NCBI GenBank assembly: GCA_004293675.1
Contig: READ01000009.1
Coordinates: 1 to 64,000, forward strand
Reading direction: 5' to 3'
DNA length: 64,000 bases
Origin: Betaproteobacteria bacterium
GTDB taxonomy: Bacteria; Pseudomonadota; Gammaproteobacteria; Burkholderiales; Casimicrobiaceae
Made by a program: the position numbers and the translations under genes. Below are positions 35,601 through 42,636 of the stretch, one piece after another. Below the pieces are notes generated by a model, which worked only from the letters and a program-made list of their open reading frames with translations, searched no databases and had not been told where the DNA came from. The stretch's first letter is position 1. Each line of letters opens with the position of its first letter.

Positions 35601-36977
35601 AACAGCAGCGGTACTTACGACGAGAGCAGCTTGATGAGCTTGGTGTGGATTGATCGTACCCACGCCAGCAAGTACGGCTCGTATGTCAGTGCGCTCGTCC
35701 ATTTTGGGCGCTTGACGGGTCAAGATCCCACTCAGTTCGGCGGCAGCGATCCGGTTGCCGCTGGGCTAGGCATCATCACGCCAGCCGACGCAATAACGTT
35801 GCAGCAGATGGCCAAAGCCGCCGTCGTACCGGGCTCGCCGACAGCCATTGTGGCAAGCGCGGGCGACGGTCAGGTCGCAGTGAGCTTCACAGCACCGGAA
35901 AATCTTGGCGGCCTAGACATTACTGGTTACACGGTCACCTGCGGCAGTCAGAGCGCCAGCGGTGCATCGTCGCCGATCACGGTGACTGGGCTGACCAACG
36001 GCGTCGCCGTATCGTGCAGCGTCGTCGCGACCAACAGCGTAGGCTCGAGCGTTTCGTCTGTGGCGTCGAGCTCTGTCACACCGAAAGCCCCGACGGTAAC
36101 GTCGGTCGTTGCGAGCGCCAACCCCACGGTGGTCGGCCAAACCGTGGTGTTCACAGCCAGCGTTACCGGAAGCGGCACCGCTGCCACGGGTACGATCGGT
36201 TTCTTTGACGGTGCCGTATCGGTCTGCGCATCAGTGACTATGTCCGGCGGCCAAGCAACGTGCACCACGGATAGCTTGGCTTCGGGAGATCGTTCGATTA
36301 CCGCAGCGTACTCCGGCGACGCCCAGTATTTGGCAAGCACGTCGACCGCGCTCACCCAAACGGTCAATGCTTCAAGCACGTTGATGCTCAGCGTCAGCAA
36401 AGCGGGTTCGGGGTCGGGTTCGGTCCAGAGCGCGCCACCTGGCATCAATTGCGGCGCCGATTGTGAAGAACCGCTGTTCGCTTCGATTCCGTTCACGCTG
36501 ACCGCCACGGCGGACGCGGGCTCGGTCTTCACTGGCTGGTCTGGCGCCTGCACAGGTCGCTTGACTTGCAGCTTGAGCATGGCGTCAAGCGCCACCGTTG
36601 TGGCAACATTCGCGCCCTCGACGACCGCGCTCAATCTCGATGTTGACAGCAGCGGCGACTACAAAGCCGACAGCGACGCGGTGATCATTGTTCGCTACTT
36701 GATGGGGATTCGTGGCGCAGCGCTGCTGGTCAATACCTTTGCCGAAGGCAGTGATCCTGCGCCGGTTGTACAGCGCCTGGATAACCTACTTCCGCTACTC
36801 GACATCGACGGTGACGGCCAGACCGATGCGATGATCGACGGCACGTTGATGATGAGGTACTTATTAGGGTTGCGCGGCACAGCTCTGATTGCTGCCGGAT
36901 TGTCAGCCAATGCGACGCGCACGCAACCGCTGGACATCGAAAATCATCTGCTCAGCATCCTGCCCGCGACGCCTTAA
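32631..36977 (+). CDS. Large secreted multidomain SGNH hydrolase with dockerin-like end
   Basis: Predicted 1448 aa. I chose the GTG at 32631 (GAGG upstream) because it gives a signal peptide ending SVAAAA; the frame stays open 240 nt further upstream without one. In order: a region of about 340 residues, possibly a beta-propeller; three or four InlB-like B-repeats (about 376-670; GNGTISP...CxVxAxF); an SGNH/GDSL domain (about 674-1040) with FVGNSYT and a late DRTHASKYG supplying the Asp-His pair; a fibronectin III domain (1070-1150); an Ig-like domain (1155-1246); another Gly/Ser/Cys repeat; and two calcium-loop repeats (LDVDSSGDYKADSDA and LDIDGDGQTD) like a type I dockerin. The substrate is probably an acylated polysaccharide; that is inference. 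Confidence 0.8.
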   Translation: MIGFCKRASRVLAFGVAAGLIGFSGSVAAAALTSGNVVVYRTGGSLNPATAAGSALATFGNPVFLDEYTPAGGYVQSLAMPIGVVGSNQPLFGGARSANNAQEGFLTRSANKFCLAVPGSSSNSANAPHVIARVSGAGTINTTTSDGVTSILKGVATADCNSFWTTSVSDGVRYVASLGAPTSSSISSTPGAMRALDVYGGQLFATTNSSPITGISAFGSLLPTTTATLTLLSGFTSPTTPVSQPYGFFFAKLDGSSAGFDTLYVADSNKGIVKFALSNGTWTQVGTPIFTTGDTYRGLTGTASGTTVTLFAVKGSSSDIAGAGGGVLVKVVDTTGYNSAFNFALPAALTTLTPIATAATNTTFRGVALAPESPQVTVSISGAANGTISPSGTVAADFGAGSEFSVTPGFGYVADMSDSSCGGILNGLTYKTDPVTANCTVIAKFVLPARTVTATASGNGTISPPSRSVQDGATTQFTVTPNAGHYATMGGSCPAGTLVSNTYTTGAITADCGVSATFSINQYNVTSSAGANGSIAPATTQTVNHGSQPTFAVTANTGYYATVGGSCGGSLVSNTATTYTLTADAVTAPCTVVANFAALPVVTSTAVGNGQISPLGSQTVSLNSTLQFVIMPDSGYSAVVSGCGGKMNASTNTFTTAPVTTNCTVTASFAQKNILFVGNSYTFARVDPAMTYNAANVNDLTAAFNAAYPNGANSWPLDGSTCTGAAVQDGCFEPHPWGGVPGIFKALTAQAGLDYNVSLSTRNAASLRGHFLNTANAVWDLRGNIASQKWDVVMVQGQSDEPLPANKSKNGNPVRFKTYANQIAKYVRQGNGQATDLVTNETAIYLAEGFGPCGGTVTSCGSTQTIPPNPNANLSAKVYVMQNWSRPDMVEAHKCTVADYTTTDGRPLVDPTCAPTTALPNGSNGNNGDNFVYYTAQPTTALNLNDITNDMNSSLSSLLAGGGHFSGVIPTGNAFQKAVDAGVVQNSNFYNSSGTYDESSLMSLVWIDRTHASKYGSYVSALVHFGRLTGQDPTQFGGSDPVAAGLGIITPADAITLQQMAKAAVVPGSPTAIVASAGDGQVAVSFTAPENLGGLDITGYTVTCGSQSASGASSPITVTGLTNGVAVSCSVVATNSVGSSVSSVASSSVTPKAPTVTSVVASANPTVVGQTVVFTASVTGSGTAATGTIGFFDGAVSVCASVTMSGGQATCTTDSLASGDRSITAAYSGDAQYLASTSTALTQTVNASSTLMLSVSKAGSGSGSVQSAPPGINCGADCEEPLFASIPFTLTATADAGSVFTGWSGACTGRLTCSLSMASSATVVATFAPSTTALNLDVDSSGDYKADSDAVIIVRYLMGIRGAALLVNTFAEGSDPAPVVQRLDNLLPLLDIDGDGQTDAMIDGTLMMRYLLGLRGTALIAAGLSANATRTQPLDIENHLLSILPATP

Positions 36978-37096
36978 CCGATCCGGATTTTGGGCGGTTG
37001 ACACAACGCCCCCACCGCGCCGCCGCTTGCACATTTGCCAGCGGCGGTCGGCCGGTGAGAACGGGTCTGAAGCCAATGCTGTTTGCTTACGAGTCG

Positions 37097-37172
37097 TTCG
37101 CCCTGAGCTTGTCGAAGGGTCGGTGGCGCACCGTCATGACTTCGACAAGCTCAGCCTGACCCGAAGGCACCT
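37097..37172. repeat. Dispersed extragenic palindrome, copy 2
   Basis: GTTCGCCCTGAGCTTGTCGAAGGG faces an inverted CTTCGACAAGCTCAGCCTGA across about 20 bp, giving a 15-bp stem (CTGAGCTTGTCGAAG/CTTCGACAAGCTCAG). It belongs to the very common TTCGACAAGCTCAGG extragenic repeat class; a half copy is at about 37868-37891. It lies in the 1068-bp gap between the SGNH protein and tctA. That gap also holds element D, a GCAGATT inverted repeat and a terminator, but no gene I can support. Confidence 0.75.
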
Positions 37173-37239
37173 TTCGCCCTCGCCATACCGAATGCGGCAA
37201 GTAGCAGCTCAATACCGCTTGCGACTGCCCCAGTTTTTT

Positions 37240-37356
37240 AAGCTTTATCGTCTAATGCCTTTTAAAATATGGCGTTAACCTACATTTAGTATTTTCTATT
37301 TAACGTATAAATACGCCTATAAGCCATGTTTTAAATGGTTATGGCTAGATAAGCTG
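37240..37356. repeat. AT-rich terminal-inverted-repeat element, copy D
   Basis: 117 bp. Left end AAGCTTTATCGTCTAATGCC. The right end reads, on the opposite strand, CAGCTTATCTAGCCATAACC. Hairpins ATGCC(TTTTAAAATAT)GGCGT and AGCCAT(GTTTTAAATGGTT)ATGGCT lie at the two ends. This is one of the clearest copies for defining the family. Confidence 0.78.
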
Positions 37357-37582
37357 TAGTGTAGACGGTTGACCACCGCGTTCATACGCACCTGAAGCGT
37401 TTCGTGCTTGCATCCGGGCTGTATCGGAAAGGGCGCCGCATTGCGCTCACTTGCATCGTTTCCGTCTTTCCGGCGCTGAGACAAGCTCACCATCAACCTC
37501 GCTGCACGATGCCTCAGGGAATAGGTTAGCGTCTGCCGTTTACCCCGTAAAACCACCGGAACCAGCCAGTGGAGGTCTTTTC

Positions 37583-37761
37583 TTTGACGCAGATTGGCGC
37601 AGATTGGCGCAGATTTGACGCGGATGGCCGCAGATTTCTGTGACTGAGGCCCGCCAGAATGGCACAGAGCCAACCTAGCTTTTACCGAATGCCAACACTC
37701 ACGCACTCGCCAAAAAATCTGCGTTAATCCTTGTCTAATCTGCGCCAATCTGCGTCAAAAA
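37583..37761. repeat. Inverted repeat built of GCAGATT units
   Basis: The left arm has tandem 10-bp units GCAGATTGGC beginning TTTGACGCAGATTGGC. The right arm (about 37711-37761) is its inverted counterpart, ending CCAATCTGCGTCAAAAA. The spacer is about 70 bp. It has the same architecture as 26797-26974, with GCAGATT replacing CACAGATT. The units are too short and unspaced for a CRISPR array. Confidence 0.75.
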
Positions 37762-37981
37762 ACAGACCTCACGCGCTGAGCTTTGGCGGCTTGACGTGTT
37801 TGAACGTCGCCGCGACTTGTACGCTAAGCCAACATGCCAACTGGGGATGCCTGCCCGCGCAGCGAGGTTTATCCTGAGCGTCTCGAAGGGGGTGATGACG
37901 AATGGGAGCAGCTTCTGGATTTTGAATCGGTTGTATAAAGAAAGCCCGGACTGGGGACGCTCTTCCTCTCACCTCGTCGGA

Positions 37982-38012
37982 AAAAAAACGGGCGCTAATG
38001 CGCCCGTTTTCT
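37982..38012. terminator. Terminator of the tctBA transcription unit
   Basis: Stem AAAACGGGCGC/GCGCCCGTTTT with loop TAAT and an A-run on the left. On the minus strand it ends with a U-run, so it terminates tctA, whose stop is 34 nt away. Confidence 0.9.
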
Positions 38013-38045
38013 CAGGATCCGAAACGGCCGTTGGCCGCATCCACG

Positions 38046-39566
38046 TCAATCCTCTACAAACGTCTCGTCACGCTTTTTGCGGATCGCTGGCAGCGCCAGA
38101 ATCACCAGCAAGATCACCGACAAAATCATCATTGTGGCGCTGATCGGGCGCTCGATGAATACGCTTGGATCGCCGCGTGAAAGTAGCAGCGCACGCCGCA
38201 GGTTTTCTTCCATCATCGGACCAAGGATGAATCCGAGTAGTAGCGGCGCGGCCTCGCATTCGAGCTTCGCAAACACGTAGCCAATTACGCCAAACGCCGC
38301 GATGATCCAGATGTCAAACGTGGTGTTGTTGACGGTGTACACGCCGATGCAGCAGAACACCAGAATCATTGGGTAGAGCAGGCGATACGGAATTTTCAAC
38401 AACTGAACCCACATGCCGATGAGCGGCAGGTTGAGGATCACCAGCATCGCATTACCCACCCACATCGACGCGATCAAACCCCAGAAAAGTTGTGGGTTAG
38501 CCGTGATCACCTGTGGGCCGGGCTGAATGTTGTGAATCGTCATCGCGCCGACCATCAAGGCCATCACGGCGTTGGGTGGAATGCCCAAGGTCAGCAGCGG
38601 GATGAACGAGGTCTGTGCGCCAGCATTGTTCGCCGATTCGGGTGCAGCCACGCCGCGAATATTGCCTTTGCCGAAGGCGGGTTTGGCATCTGCCCCAGCG
38701 AGCTTTTTCTCGAGTGAATACGACGAGAACGACGCCAGCAGCGCGCCACCACCCGGCAAAATGCCCAGCAGCGAACCGAGCAACGTGCCGCGAGTGATCG
38801 CACCCGCTGAATCCTTGAAATCTTGCTTGGACGGCAGGAGTTTGCCCACTTTAGCGGTGAAAACTTCGCGCGCCTCTCCTTTTTCGAGGTTGATCAGAAT
38901 CTCGCCGATACCGAAAATACCCATGGCGACTGCGACGAAACCGATGCCGTCGGTGAGTTCGGGCACATCAAAGCTGTATCGTGCCACGCCCGAGTTAACG
39001 TCGGTGCCCACCAAGCCCATCACAATGCCCAAAACGATCATGGCAATGGCCTTGAGCACCGAGCCGTGCGCCAACACGACGGCCGCGATTAGGCCAAGGA
39101 CCATGAGCGAGAAGTAGTCCGCGGGGCCAAATTTAAGCGCCGCTTCCGACAAGGGCGGTGCAAACGCAGCAACGAGCAAGGTTGAGAACGATCCCGCGAT
39201 GAACGACCCGATGGCGGCCATGCCGAGCGCAGCGCCCGCTCGTCCTTGCCGAGCCATCTGGTAGCCATCAAGCGCGGTCACGACCGACGAAGATTCACCG
39301 GGTAAGTTGACCAAAATCGCCGTGGTCGATCCGCCGTACTGCGCGCCGTAGTAGATACCTGCCAGCATGATGAGCGCCGACACAGGCGGCAGCGCGTAGG
39401 TCGTTGGTAGCAACATGGCAATCGTTGCCACCGGGCCGATGCCCGGCAAAACGCCGATGAGCGTGCCCAAAAGGCAACCCGCCAGCGCGTAGAAAATGTT
39501 TTGTAGTGTGAGGGCAACGCCGAATCCAAGACTCAGGTTCGCGGCCAGGGTTGTAAGTGCATCCAC
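38046..39566 (-). CDS. tctA: Tripartite tricarboxylate transporter large membrane subunit
   Basis: Predicted 506-aa TctA with about 11-12 membrane helices. It carries the family blocks GxLPGIGPVATIAMLLP, YYGAQYGGSTTAILVNLPGE and GILPGGGALLASF. It partners TctB and a periplasmic TctC-type binding protein to take up citrate or other carboxylates, driven by an ion gradient. tctB ends 3 nt upstream. No tctC lies in the window, but betaproteobacteria hold many orphan tctC paralogues elsewhere. Confidence 0.93.
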   Translation of the reverse strand: MDALTTLAANLSLGFGVALTLQNIFYALAGCLLGTLIGVLPGIGPVATIAMLLPTTYALPPVSALIMLAGIYYGAQYGGSTTAILVNLPGESSSVVTALDGYQMARQGRAGAALGMAAIGSFIAGSFSTLLVAAFAPPLSEAALKFGPADYFSLMVLGLIAAVVLAHGSVLKAIAMIVLGIVMGLVGTDVNSGVARYSFDVPELTDGIGFVAVAMGIFGIGEILINLEKGEAREVFTAKVGKLLPSKQDFKDSAGAITRGTLLGSLLGILPGGGALLASFSSYSLEKKLAGADAKPAFGKGNIRGVAAPESANNAGAQTSFIPLLTLGIPPNAVMALMVGAMTIHNIQPGPQVITANPQLFWGLIASMWVGNAMLVILNLPLIGMWVQLLKIPYRLLYPMILVFCCIGVYTVNNTTFDIWIIAAFGVIGYVFAKLECEAAPLLLGFILGPMMEENLRRALLLSRGDPSVFIERPISATMMILSVILLVILALPAIRKKRDETFVED

Positions 39567-39569
39567 GGC

Positions 39570-40031
39570 TTAGCTCCAGGGGAAAAGTTTCATCTGAAGC
39601 TTGAGGCCCCAGATAAAGACGGCCGCGCAAAACAAGCACATGATCACCATAATCATCGCCAGGCTCCGATATTCTTTGTCATGTGCAGCAAAGCCCGACA
39701 GGCCGATCAAAATGATGATCGCGGCGAGCATGCCCAACTTTGGCAATGCGAAGCCAAACAGCACCACAGCTACCGTCAACAACACGACAGGTTTCCAGGT
39801 CCAACCGATGCCCTCGGTCACCGCCCATTTCGCTTGATTTTTTAACCCGATGCCAGCGATCAGCACTCCGAGTCCGGCCATCAAAACACCCAAAATACGC
39901 GGAAAGTAGCCCGGCCCCATTCGAGCGGCCGTACCCATGGAGTAGCTGTACGCTCCGACGGTAAAAATGACACCGATTGCGATGAACATTAAGCCTGCGA
40001 GCAGGTCTTTGTTCTTCAAGTATTGATTCAA
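39570..40031 (-). CDS. tctB: Tripartite tricarboxylate transporter small membrane subunit
   Basis: Predicted 153-aa TctB with four membrane helices. The block AARMGPGYFPRILG after the first helix is the family hallmark. I chose a TTG at 40031 because AGGGGG lies 6 nt upstream and the product begins NQYLKNKDLLAGL, aligned to the usual N-terminus. An in-frame start at 40073 has no ribosome site and would add unrelated residues. It is the first gene of the tctBA pair. Confidence 0.87.
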   Translation of the reverse strand: MNQYLKNKDLLAGLMFIAIGVIFTVGAYSYSMGTAARMGPGYFPRILGVLMAGLGVLIAGIGLKNQAKWAVTEGIGWTWKPVVLLTVAVVLFGFALPKLGMLAAIIILIGLSGFAAHDKEYRSLAMIMVIMCLFCAAVFIWGLKLQMKLFPWS

Positions 40032-40130
40032 AATGAACCCCCTGTGTTGACAATGCCTAATGATTATCTGCACCCTAGCTGTCGACTGAGTGATAAGTTT
40101 TTTGTGTGGCCAAGAGCGCGATTGGAAATG

Positions 40131-40158
40131 AAAAAGGCCACCCGTAGGTGGCCTTTTT
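40131..40158. terminator. Terminator of the parvulin gene
   Basis: Stem AAAAAGGCCACC/GGTGGCCTTTTT with a 4-nt loop, just past the stop of the minus-strand parvulin gene. The symmetric A and T runs mean it could work in both directions. Confidence 0.9.
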
Positions 40159-40174
40159 CTCGCGCAAGAGGGCG

Positions 40175-41005
40175 TTACTTAATGCCCGCTTTGGTGCGCA
40201 GATCAAGCAAATGCTTCTCGATGACTTGGCCCTGCAGGCGCTGGGCGATTTGGGGCTTGACTTCCTCGTAAGGAGGTGCCTTGGCTTCGCGCACGTCTTC
40301 GAGCTTAATCACGTGAAAACCAAACGGGCTTTGCACCGGTTGGGGTGTGTATTTGCCCTTTTCTAGTGCAACCAGTGCGTCAGCGAACGGCTTTACAAAG
40401 TTCGACGGCACGGCCCAGTCCAAGTCGCCACCGTTTTCTTGTGAACCCGGATCCTTTGAGCTGGCTTTGGCGATTGCTTCGAAGTTTCCGCCGGCCTGTA
40501 ATTGCTTGATGACGGCTTCGGCTTCTTCCTTTTTCTCAACCAACACGTGGCGGGCACGGAATTCTTTGTCGCCCAGACCGGCTTTGATCGTGTCGTACTC
40601 TTTTTTGAGCACGTCTTCACCGACTGGGCTCGCTTTCAACACGTCAGCGATGTAGCTGCGGATCAAAACGGATTCCGACGCCACGAGCATTTGGGTTTTG
40701 GTGTCGCCATCGCGGTCCATGCCTTTGGCCTTTGCGGCGCGAACGAAGAGCTCGCGGTTGGTCAATTCATCGCGTAAAAAGGCGCGCAATTCCGGCGTAT
40801 CGGGCTGACCTTGAGCCACGCGCTCTTTGACGATCAAATCGAGCTGAGCCTGCGAGACCAAGTCACCGCCAGGGGCTTTAGCAGCGCTGGCCGCCGATGC
40901 TGGAGCAGCAGCGGGTGCAGCCGGTTTTTTGGCTGGTGTTTGGGCAAGTGCAACGCTTGACGCTAAGGCGACAGCGGCGGTAATAAACAGTTTTTGTTTT
41001 TGCAT
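40175..41005 (-). CDS. Periplasmic parvulin-type peptidylprolyl isomerase
   Basis: Predicted 276 aa. The signal peptide ends SSVALA before QTPAKK, and an Ala/Pro linker follows to about residue 45. A SurA-like helical domain (about 48-140) precedes one PpiC-type rotamase domain (about 148-240; RARHVLVEKKEEAEAVIKQL, then NGGDLDWA and SPFGFHVIKL). It should assist folding of outer-membrane or periplasmic proteins. It is the last gene of the yciB-bolA-ppi run and has a terminator 17 nt past its stop. Confidence 0.9.
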   Translation of the reverse strand: MQKQKLFITAAVALASSVALAQTPAKKPAAPAAAPASAASAAKAPGGDLVSQAQLDLIVKERVAQGQPDTPELRAFLRDELTNRELFVRAAKAKGMDRDGDTKTQMLVASESVLIRSYIADVLKASPVGEDVLKKEYDTIKAGLGDKEFRARHVLVEKKEEAEAVIKQLQAGGNFEAIAKASSKDPGSQENGGDLDWAVPSNFVKPFADALVALEKGKYTPQPVQSPFGFHVIKLEDVREAKAPPYEEVKPQIAQRLQGQVIEKHLLDLRTKAGIK

Positions 41006-41051
41006 GACAAGTTCCAGTGAGATGAAAAGTGAAGTGAAAAGTAAATTTTGC

Positions 41052-41315
41052 TTAAAGCTCGTTGGGTGCCTTAGTCACCAGTGAGAGGGCGTGAATCCGG
41101 TGTGGCATCAGATCTGCCACGTACCGATACACGGCCCGATGGCGCGCTACGGTCGATAAACCGACAAACTGCTTGGACACGATTGTCGCCGATAAGTGCC
41201 CACCGCCGGTGTTTCCCGCATGCCCCGCGTGCGCCGCTGAATCGTCAGAAACCTGAATAGATAAGGGTTCCAGAGGTTCGATGCGCTCCCCAAAAAGGCG
41301 AACCAAATCGTTCAT
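41052..41315 (-). CDS. bolA: BolA family protein
   Basis: Predicted 87-aa BolA/IbaG-type protein. GGHLSATIVSKQFVGLSTVARHRAVY is the typical core, including the Arg-His segment that helps bind iron-sulfur clusters with monothiol glutaredoxins, and HALSLVTKAP closes the domain. Its ATG overlaps the yciB stop by 4 nt. BolA proteins link iron-sulfur status to morphology and stress responses in E. coli; the role here is inferred from the family. Confidence 0.88.
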   Translation of the reverse strand: MNDLVRLFGERIEPLEPLSIQVSDDSAAHAGHAGNTGGGHLSATIVSKQFVGLSTVARHRAVYRYVADLMPHRIHALSLVTKAPNEL

Positions 41316-41887
41316 GTGCGCGGCTCCGAATTTGCTGAAGGCTCTGAGGCTGCGGGCGCGTCACTGATGTAGCGCGCCAAGAGCAGGACATTTCCGATGG
41401 TGAACGCGAAAAAGATCCCCATTGCCCACCAGACTTTGAAGTTCACCCAAGCGTCGAGGCTGAAATAGGTCGCAATGTAGCCATTAAGCGCTGCCATAAA
41501 CGCGAAAAACACGATCCACGCCCAGGTAATTCGTGTCCAAACCGCTGCGGGTGCCTGAATGTTGGCTTGCTTGAACAAAATCCCCACCCAATCGCGCTTC
41601 ATCACCAGTTTGCCGAAAAGTAGCGTCAAACCCAGCGCGCCGTAGAGTGCGGACGGCTTCCACTTGATGAAGGTTTCATCGTGCAGCAGCAGGGTTGCGC
41701 CCCCAAAGACAACGATGATCCCGAGCGAGAGCCACTGCATTGTGGTCACTTTTTTAGTCACAAACCAAGCGTAGGCAATAGCCAGAATGGACGCCACAAT
41801 GGCCACACCAGTGGCAAAGTAGATGTCTTTGAGCTTATACGCCGCAAAGAACAAAATGATCGGCGCGTATTCGAGAATAAATTGCAT
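41312..41887 (-). CDS. yciB: Inner membrane septation protein A homologue
   Basis: Predicted 191-aa membrane protein with about five to six helices. The N-terminal block EYAPIILFFAAYKLKDIY, the central KWKPSALYGALGLTLL and the later WAIFFAFMAALN-like segment (here WIVFFAFMAALN) are family signatures of YciB/IspZ. It affects envelope and septum integrity in E. coli. It is first in the yciB-bolA-ppi operon. A CTAG-bounded repeat element lies 35 bp upstream of its start, within or before its promoter. Confidence 0.9.
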   Translation of the reverse strand: MQFILEYAPIILFFAAYKLKDIYFATGVAIVASILAIAYAWFVTKKVTTMQWLSLGIIVVFGGATLLLHDETFIKWKPSALYGALGLTLLFGKLVMKRDWVGILFKQANIQAPAAVWTRITWAWIVFFAFMAALNGYIATYFSLDAWVNFKVWWAMGIFFAFTIGNVLLLARYISDAPAASEPSANSEPRT

Positions 41888-41922
41888 AACCGATGATTTT
41901 ACGGCGCGCAGGCTGTGTGGCT

Positions 41923-42088
41923 CTAGGGAGACGCTGATTAGATGGACGCCGCGCAGCGCGCCTTGTTTTGGGATGAAATACGAGCCGAAAAACGCAGTAA
42001 TAGCGGGCTATTACGAGTATTTTCGGCGTAGTAGTTCGCCCAAAAAAAGGATGCGATGCCGGTGGCGATTTAATCAGCGTTTCCCTAG
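41923..42088. mobile_element. CTAG-bounded MITE-like element, copy 3
   Basis: 166 bp between CTAGGGAGACGCTGATTAGA and the inverted CTAGGGAAACGCTGATTAAA. The interior hairpin reads AGTAATAGCGGGCTATTACG, the same position as GGCATAGCGGGGCTATGGC in copy 1 but with paired changes on both sides. The terminal CTAG at 42085-42088 contains the TAG stop codon of ampD on the minus strand. Confidence 0.82.
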
Positions 42089-42636
42089 TGCGCGTAGCGC
42101 ACGCCCAGGCGCGACCAGTCAAACGTGGGGCCCGGGTCGATCTTGCGGCCAGGGGCGATTTCGCTGTGCGTTGTCACGGCAATGGCTGGGTGGCGCTTGG
42201 CAATGTCGGCCAGCAGCGCGTCCAAGGCGCGGTATTGTTCGGCGGTGAATGGCTCTGTGGCGTTGCCCTCGATTTCGATGCCGATAGAAAAATCGTTGCA
42301 AACGCTGCGCCCGCGCCATGCCGAGACTCCAGCGTGCCAGGCCCGATCGTCAACGCTCACAAACTGAATGAGCGCTCCATCGCGTCGAATGAAAAAGTGA
42401 GCGGACACGCGAAGGGTCGCCAACTCCCGGAGCGTCGGTTCTTCCGATTCCGCGAGCTCGTTGAGAAAGAGCTTTGATACAGCGTCGCCCGTGAACTGAT
42501 TGGCGGGCAGGCTGATGTGGTGCAGCACCACCAATTCAATAGCTTGTCCAGCCGGGCGCTGATCAAAATTAGGGCTCTTTGTTGGCGTGGCAGTGCTCAG
42601 CCAACCGTCGACCCATTGCCCATGGCTATTCGTCAT
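42085..42636 (-). CDS. ampD: 1,6-anhydro-N-acetylmuramyl-L-alanine amidase AmpD
   Basis: Predicted 183-aa cytoplasmic zinc amidase that releases peptides from anhydro-muropeptides during wall recycling. VVLHHISLPA holds the first zinc His, SAHFFIRRDG and RAWHAG follow, and THSEIAPGRKIDPGP supplies the last ligands. The ATG at 42636 overlaps the pilR stop by 11 nt. The stop TAG lies in the CTAG boundary of a repeat element. In enterobacteria loss of AmpD derepresses AmpC; no ampC or ampR is visible here. Confidence 0.94.
   Translation of the reverse strand: MTNSHGQWVDGWLSTATPTKSPNFDQRPAGQAIELVVLHHISLPANQFTGDAVSKLFLNELAESEEPTLRELATLRVSAHFFIRRDGALIQFVSVDDRAWHAGVSAWRGRSVCNDFSIGIEIEGNATEPFTAEQYRALDALLADIAKRHPAIAVTTHSEIAPGRKIDPGPTFDWSRLGVRYAH

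Noticed and set aside
35948-36634. Open frame of 228 codons on the minus strand opposite the SGNH protein
   Set aside because: Shadow of the Ser/Thr/Val-rich repeats on the other strand; no start context or domain.
37583-37761. GCAGATTGGC repeats as a CRISPR array
   Set aside because: The units are about 10 bp and directly adjacent, with no spacers, and no cas genes are present.
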